Of a stretch of 64,000 nucleotides of DNA, positions 59,969-64,000 are shown piece after piece; position 1 is the stretch's first letter, and each line of letters starts with the position of its first letter. The stretch spans positions 132,014,001-132,078,000 of the forward strand of contig NC_092341.1 in NCBI RefSeq assembly GCF_046630445.1. Direction: 5' to 3'. The DNA is from Rutidosis leptorrhynchoides. Its lineage: Eukaryota; Streptophyta; Magnoliopsida; Asterales; Asteraceae. Under the pieces are notes generated by a model. It saw only the letters and a program-made list of their open reading frames with translations, was not told the DNA's origin and made no database searches. The translations under genes and the position numbers were made by a program.

Positions 59969-59983
59969 CAAGTGGGGGAGAGT
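59969..59983 (+). other. Polypurine tract of element B
   Basis: AAGTGGGGGAGAGT lies directly before the 3' LTR. This position and composition fit the plus-strand primer of LTR retrotransposons. Confidence 0.8.
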
Positions 59984-62081
59984 TGTAAGACCCAAATATT
60001 TGTTGTGTACATAAGCGTAATTAAGATACTTGAAGTGGGGTTTTGTTGTACATATTCAAAAAGGGGACAAATTCTGATCTGGGAGATCTACGCTCCGCGC
60101 AGGTATATGGCGCGCCGCGCCATTTGCTGTGACAGCTCACCCTTCTCTTTTAAATTAGATATTTTTAGGGCAATTTGGTAAAATCACTTGGGATCCGACT
60201 TTAAGGCTTTGGATCAGTTGTTGGAGCCTCATTAACTCCATTTCCATCTACCTCAACCTCATCCATTCAATTTTTGGAGAGAGAGAGTTTTCTAGAGTGA
60301 GAGAGCTCAAAACAAAGAAGAAGAAGGTTGAATCGGGTCTAAGTGCAAGCATTAAAGTTGTTCATCTTTCCTCTAGCTACGTTTTGGTGGTAGTGGTATG
60401 CTCTAATCTTGATTTCTTGATTTTAATTTGATTAAGGGGTAGGGTTTGGGGAAAGTGATGAACTTAAAACCCATTTGTTAGTAAATTGGGTGTTTTTGGG
60501 TGAATTTGCGTCATGAAGACCCAAAGATGACTAACCTAGGGTTTTCAAGTATTAATTGATGTTTGAGAGCTTAAATTTGTTAGTTAGTTACTAGCACACC
60601 TATATCTAAGTAAATGGGTGTTGTGTGGGTTAGTGGATGACCCAAAATGGTTATGTTGACTTTAAAATGGTCAAATGGGTCATAATGGACCTAAGTTGGT
60701 TAATGGTTGTGAAAGATGCATAAACTTTGTATTGAAATGTGTTTTAAACCTATCTTGGCTAATTTTAGGGTTTTGGTGTAAGATAACCCAATTTTAGGGT
60801 TAAGGGTGCAAATGGGTCGAAATTGCACCTTGGGTCAAAATGGCACTAGAATGAAGTTAGTGGTTGACTACCTTGAATGAATGATTGATATGTGCATAAT
60901 GTAATAGGTGCGTTACATTGAAGTTGAAAGCTCGGTTATCTCTCACCAAGACTTTGAGGTGAGTGGAATATCTATATATGTATGTATATGATTTACGTGC
61001 CGTATTAATGGTGTCACATAGCTGTTTTGTGACCATAGTTGTGAGACATAGCCGTTTTTGTCCACGTTTAATATGTATGCACATAGTCGTGTTTGTGCAT
61101 ATAGTGGCGAGTAATAGCCGTGTTTTACTCCCACGATGTTATCCGTATTATTTGTGCACATAGCCGTGTTTGTGTACATGATTGTGAGTAATAGCCGTGT
61201 TTTACTCACACATTGATCAAGTGATGCCATAGCCATTTTTGGAACACTTGGGGGTGATGCCATAGCCGTTTTTGGAACACCTCGGGAGTTAGTATACCAT
61301 AGCCATGTTTGGGAGCTAACGGTTGTTATGAACATCGATGACTTGTTTCGCGAAGTCATTCCCTTGCGAAGAACTTGGTTAACATGGTTTATAGTTGTTG
61401 ACGTTAGCATTTAATTATCATTATGAATATTATGCTATTGATGTTGCTAGTTGTACGAATTGACGATACTAGCTTGTTTATTGAAAAGTTATGCGTTTAT
61501 ATGCGTTATATGATATCGTGGATGCTAGTAGGTAAGTCTTATATGCATGTATATATTCATTCTACTCACTAAGCGTTAGCTTACCCTCTCGTTGTTTACC
61601 ATTTTATAGGTTCCGGCGTGGACAACGGTAAGGGCATACGGTTGGATTAAAGATCCCGCTTATTGTTAGGGGACGTTTTTGGAATTGATAGCTTTTGGAG
61701 TTTGACCAAGACTTGGGTAGTTTAATCCCAAACACCATGCTCATCGTGTCGTTTGGTACTTAAACTTTTTGGTGGTCGAAACTCATGTTTTGTATTAAAC
61801 TTGTAATTTGGGTCGTGTGGGCCCCGCTTCGTAAAACTTATTTTATTAATGGAATGTGTTAGTTTTACATATATGAATATGTTGTGAAAAGCGTTTTGCC
61901 TAAATACGTCGGGAAGTGGTCAAACATTTTCGCGTTTTTGACTTCCGGGGACAGTAGGCTGCCCAGGTCATTCTGCGCGTCGCGCAAATGCCTGGCGCGC
62001 CGCGCCATAAGCTGTACCAACAAAAAAAATTTTTATGATATTTTTACGCGGGTTGTTCGTGGTTTGGTTTGCGTTGTTACA
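59984..62081 (+). repeat. 3' LTR of element B
   Basis: It starts TGTAAGACCCAAATATTTG and ends GCGTTGTTACA, followed by the duplicated TTTAG. It is about 34 bp longer than the 5' LTR, mainly through a small extra repeat in the hairpin array. Confidence 0.93.
61011..61320 (+). repeat. Hairpin array in the 3' LTR of element B, nine units
   Basis: It matches the array at 53,983-54,259 with one extra unit around 61,230-61,290. Several loops differ from the 5' copy at the CCG site (TAGCTGTTTT, TAGTCGTGTT, TAGCCATTTT), the kind of change expected from deamination of methylated cytosine. Most arms are unchanged. Confidence 0.75.
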
Positions 62082-62380
62082 TTTAGTTTTTATAATATAA
62101 ATTAATAAAAATAAATAAATATATGTATATGTATCTTCATTTTTACGAGATTTTACAAGAAAATTCAAGAAATGAAAGAGAAAATCCGAAACATTACGAG
62201 ATTTATGAGAAAATTCGGTAAATGAGCGAGAAAAATCAAGAACTCGTGGCTTTGACCAAGTTTGACCCCGTTGACCGTGAAATCTCAGGAGATGGACATC
62301 TCGTCTCGGCAGCCTTCCTAAAACGAGATCTCGGAGAGATCTCGGGGAGAAATAAGGAGATTTACAACACTGGCGCCGGC

Positions 62381-64000
62381 ACCAACGGTCGAGGATCAAT
62401 CGGGTGGAAACAAAAGAAAATGGGAAGCCTCCCAATCAAGCAACTACAACAACAACTTCACCAAGAAGCCTTTCACCTCCGATGGCAAGAAGAGTTACGT
62501 CGGAAATCTACCTTTTTATGACACGTGCCACAAGCATCATTTTGGTGAGTGTGGCAAACCTTTTTGCAGCAAGTGTCGAAGAAGTGGCCATTTGGCCAAA
62601 TATTGTAAAAGTACCACCCCGTCGCTCCAAAGGTGTCCAATGCACACCGAATGGGTGTTTGTTTCGAATGTGGCCAGCCGGGTCATTTTAAGAATGCGTG
62701 CCCAAAGAAGAAAGCCAACCCCAATGCACGCGACCAAGCTCTCAACATCGACACCAAGGGTGCCCGAGATGACAATGAACTAGTCACGGGTACGTTTCTC
62801 CTCAACAACTCTTATGTTTCTTGTTTATTCGATTCGGGTGCCGATAAGAGTTTTGTATCCAAGGCTTTGACTCATGCCTTTTGCGTTTCACCACTCCCCC
62901 TAGATACTACTCATACTATTCAAGTGACCAACGAAAAACTATTACGTGCCGACAAATTTTATTGGGGATATAAGTTAAACTTATTAGGTAAAGAGTTTGA
63001 ATTTGACTTGATAACTATAGAACTAAGGAGCTCCAATCCTATCTGTTAAAAAGAAAATGACTTCCTACATGTGTATCGATTATCGTGAACTAAATAAATT
63101 TCCGATTAAGAACCGACAACCTTTTCCTCGTATCAATAATCTCTTGATAAATTACAGGGATCTCGTGTATATTTCAAAATCGACCTCCAATCCGTTATCA
63201 TATTCATAGATGATGTCTTAAACTATTCAAGCGAGGAAGAAAACGAACAACATCTCCATCTTACGCTCGAACTCTAGAGAAGGAACAACTCTATGCCAAA
63301 TTCTCAAAGTGTGAATTTTGGTTAATGAAGTCCAAATTTTAGACAATGTTATTAGTAGTCAAGGTATTAAAGTCGATCCCGCAGAAATCAAAGCCATACG
63401 TAATTGGAAAACCCCCACGACTCCGACTCATATTCGTAAATTTGTGGATCTCGCCGGTTATTACCGAAGATTCATTTCCTTTCCCGTATTACTCGTCCTT
63501 CAACCTCGTTAACTCACGAAATGAAGGAAATAAGTTTGGTCCGTCGAACAGGAATTGACATTTCGCATCTTTAAGAAGAAGTTAACCACCGCACCTATCT
63601 TCTCTCTTCCCGAAGGCACTGATGATTTTGTTGCATGTTGTGACGCCTCCAAACAAGGTTTTGGATGTGTGTTAATACCATGAAGGGAAGTTATTGCCTA
63701 CTCTCCTCGACAATTGAAATCTCACGAACGAAACTATTTGACACACGAACTTGAATTAAGAATCGATGTCTTTGCACTTAAGATGTGGAGACACTATATT
63801 TGTGGGACCAAAGGTACCATCCTCACCAACCACCAAAAAAGCCTCCAGCACCTTTTGGATCAAAAACAACTCAACACGAGACAATGACGGTGGACCGAAA
63901 CATTAAATGATTAAGATTGTGAACTTCGTTACCATCCGGGCAAGATAAATGTTGTAGTCGATGCCTTGAGCCGAAAGGAAAGAATTAAACCTCTCTGTGT
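62381..64000 (+). pseudogene. Rest of gag and pol of element E
   Basis: After the second copy of GCGCCGGC the element continues with zinc-knuckle clusters (CFECGQPGHFKNACPKKK near 62,660-62,720), an aspartic protease part ([20 protein letters not shown] near 62,775-63,040), short reverse transcriptase remnants (63,060-63,480, with DPAEIKAIRNWKTPTTPTHI) and RNase H (from about 63,560). It leaves the window within RNase H (HPGKINVVVDALSRKE-like end). It is heavily decayed. Confidence 0.8.

Larger units (their letters stand above)
52956..62081 (+). mobile_element. Element B: complete-length Ty3/gypsy chromovirus (Tekay-like)
   Basis: The LTRs (52,956-55,019 and 59,984-62,081) end GTTGTTACA and are flanked by a perfect 5-bp target duplication TTTAG (52,951-52,955; 62,082-62,086). 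The interior has primer-binding site TGGTATCAGAGC, gag with two zinc knuckles, protease, reverse transcriptase, RNase H, integrase, a chromodomain-like tail and polypurine tract GTGGGGGAGAG. All domains are recognisable, but the coding part is broken at roughly eight to ten places. The LTRs differ by a few per cent by eye, so the insertion is fairly young. Confidence 0.95.
52840..62372. mobile_element. Element F: hAT-like miniature element inserted in gag of E and itself split by B
   Basis: The 8-bp duplication GCGCCGGC flanks it (52,832-52,839 and 62,373-62,380). Its ends are inverted: left CAAGGTTGGAGATCTC, right (reversed) CAGTGTTGTAAATCTC, the CAGTGTTGTAAA type often seen in hAT elements. 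Both ends carry several copies of GAGATCTCGG. Its own sequence is only about 410 bp (52,840-52,955 and 62,087-62,372). The rest is element B. No transposase is present. Confidence 0.7.
49305..64000 (+). mobile_element. Element E: old Ty3/gypsy element, 5' part, split by nested insertions and cut by the window edge
   Basis: The 5' LTR (49,305-51,719) is followed by primer-binding site TGGTATCAGAGTG, then gag (from 52,144), interrupted at 52,840 by element F. After F, at 62,373, come zinc knuckles, protease, reverse transcriptase remnants and RNase H, and the element runs out of the window. The coding part has many breaks (more than ten by eye) and lost segments, so it is the oldest member of the right stack. 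Confidence 0.85.

Noticed and set aside
1-64000. CRISPR array, rRNA genes or bacterial-type operons
   Set aside because: No regularly spaced direct repeats with unique spacers, no rRNA-like stretch and no ribosome-binding-site-led gene clusters were seen. The hairpin array in B is not CRISPR-like because its arms vary and there are no constant-length spacers.

Overview
This window looks like nuclear DNA of a flowering plant, probably a eudicot and plausibly a member of the daisy family. The evidence is long AT-rich LTRs of Ty3/gypsy chromoviruses, a plant-type Helitron with RPA and B3 genes, GT-AG introns throughout, and no bacterial gene organisation. The family guess rests on general familiarity with such repeats and is weak. 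I see no ordinary single-copy host gene. Almost every base belongs to a transposable element, and the elements are stacked inside one another.

Left stack (1-45,759). The oldest layer is element C, a minus-strand LTR retrotransposon whose LTR begins at 45,759, ends at 4,786, and is followed by a primer-binding site, an acidic leader ORF and the start of gag. Its LTR was split three times: by element A (4,822-17,945, a complete chromovirus with 3.3-kb LTRs), by a Helitron of about 17-18 kb (start uncertain, end 37,205) and by element D (38,284-44,989, with a perfect 5-bp target duplication). The gag start of C is interrupted by a B-family LTR (2,704-3,519), which is in turn interrupted by another A-family LTR (1-2,703).

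The Helitron carries four genes on the plus strand: an RPA70-like gene, a B3-like gene, the Rep/helicase transposase and a second gene with three B3 domains. The first three carry a few lesions each. The last reads open over four exons. Element D has gag and protease only, and no reverse transcriptase or integrase. On its opposite strand it carries a clean three-exon gene with the domain known as the putative gypsy-type transposon domain. Element A carries two extra reading frames between its primer-binding site and gag: an acidic frame and a frame resembling an F-box protein.

Middle (45,760-49,304). This is a spacer with small DNA elements: a hAT-like non-autonomous element (46,054-47,144) with a tRNA-derived SINE inserted at its very end, a Mutator-like terminal-inverted-repeat element (about 47,453-49,018), and a second tRNA-like head.

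Right stack (49,305-64,000). Element E (plus strand, running off the window) has a hAT-like miniature element F inserted in gag. F is itself split by element B (52,956-62,081, perfect TTTAG duplication). The LTRs of B hold a striking row of eight or nine small hairpins with a constant 10-nt loop and arms that differ from unit to unit yet remain complementary.

All LTR elements are treated here as fossils. Only their parts, ends and approximate state are given.
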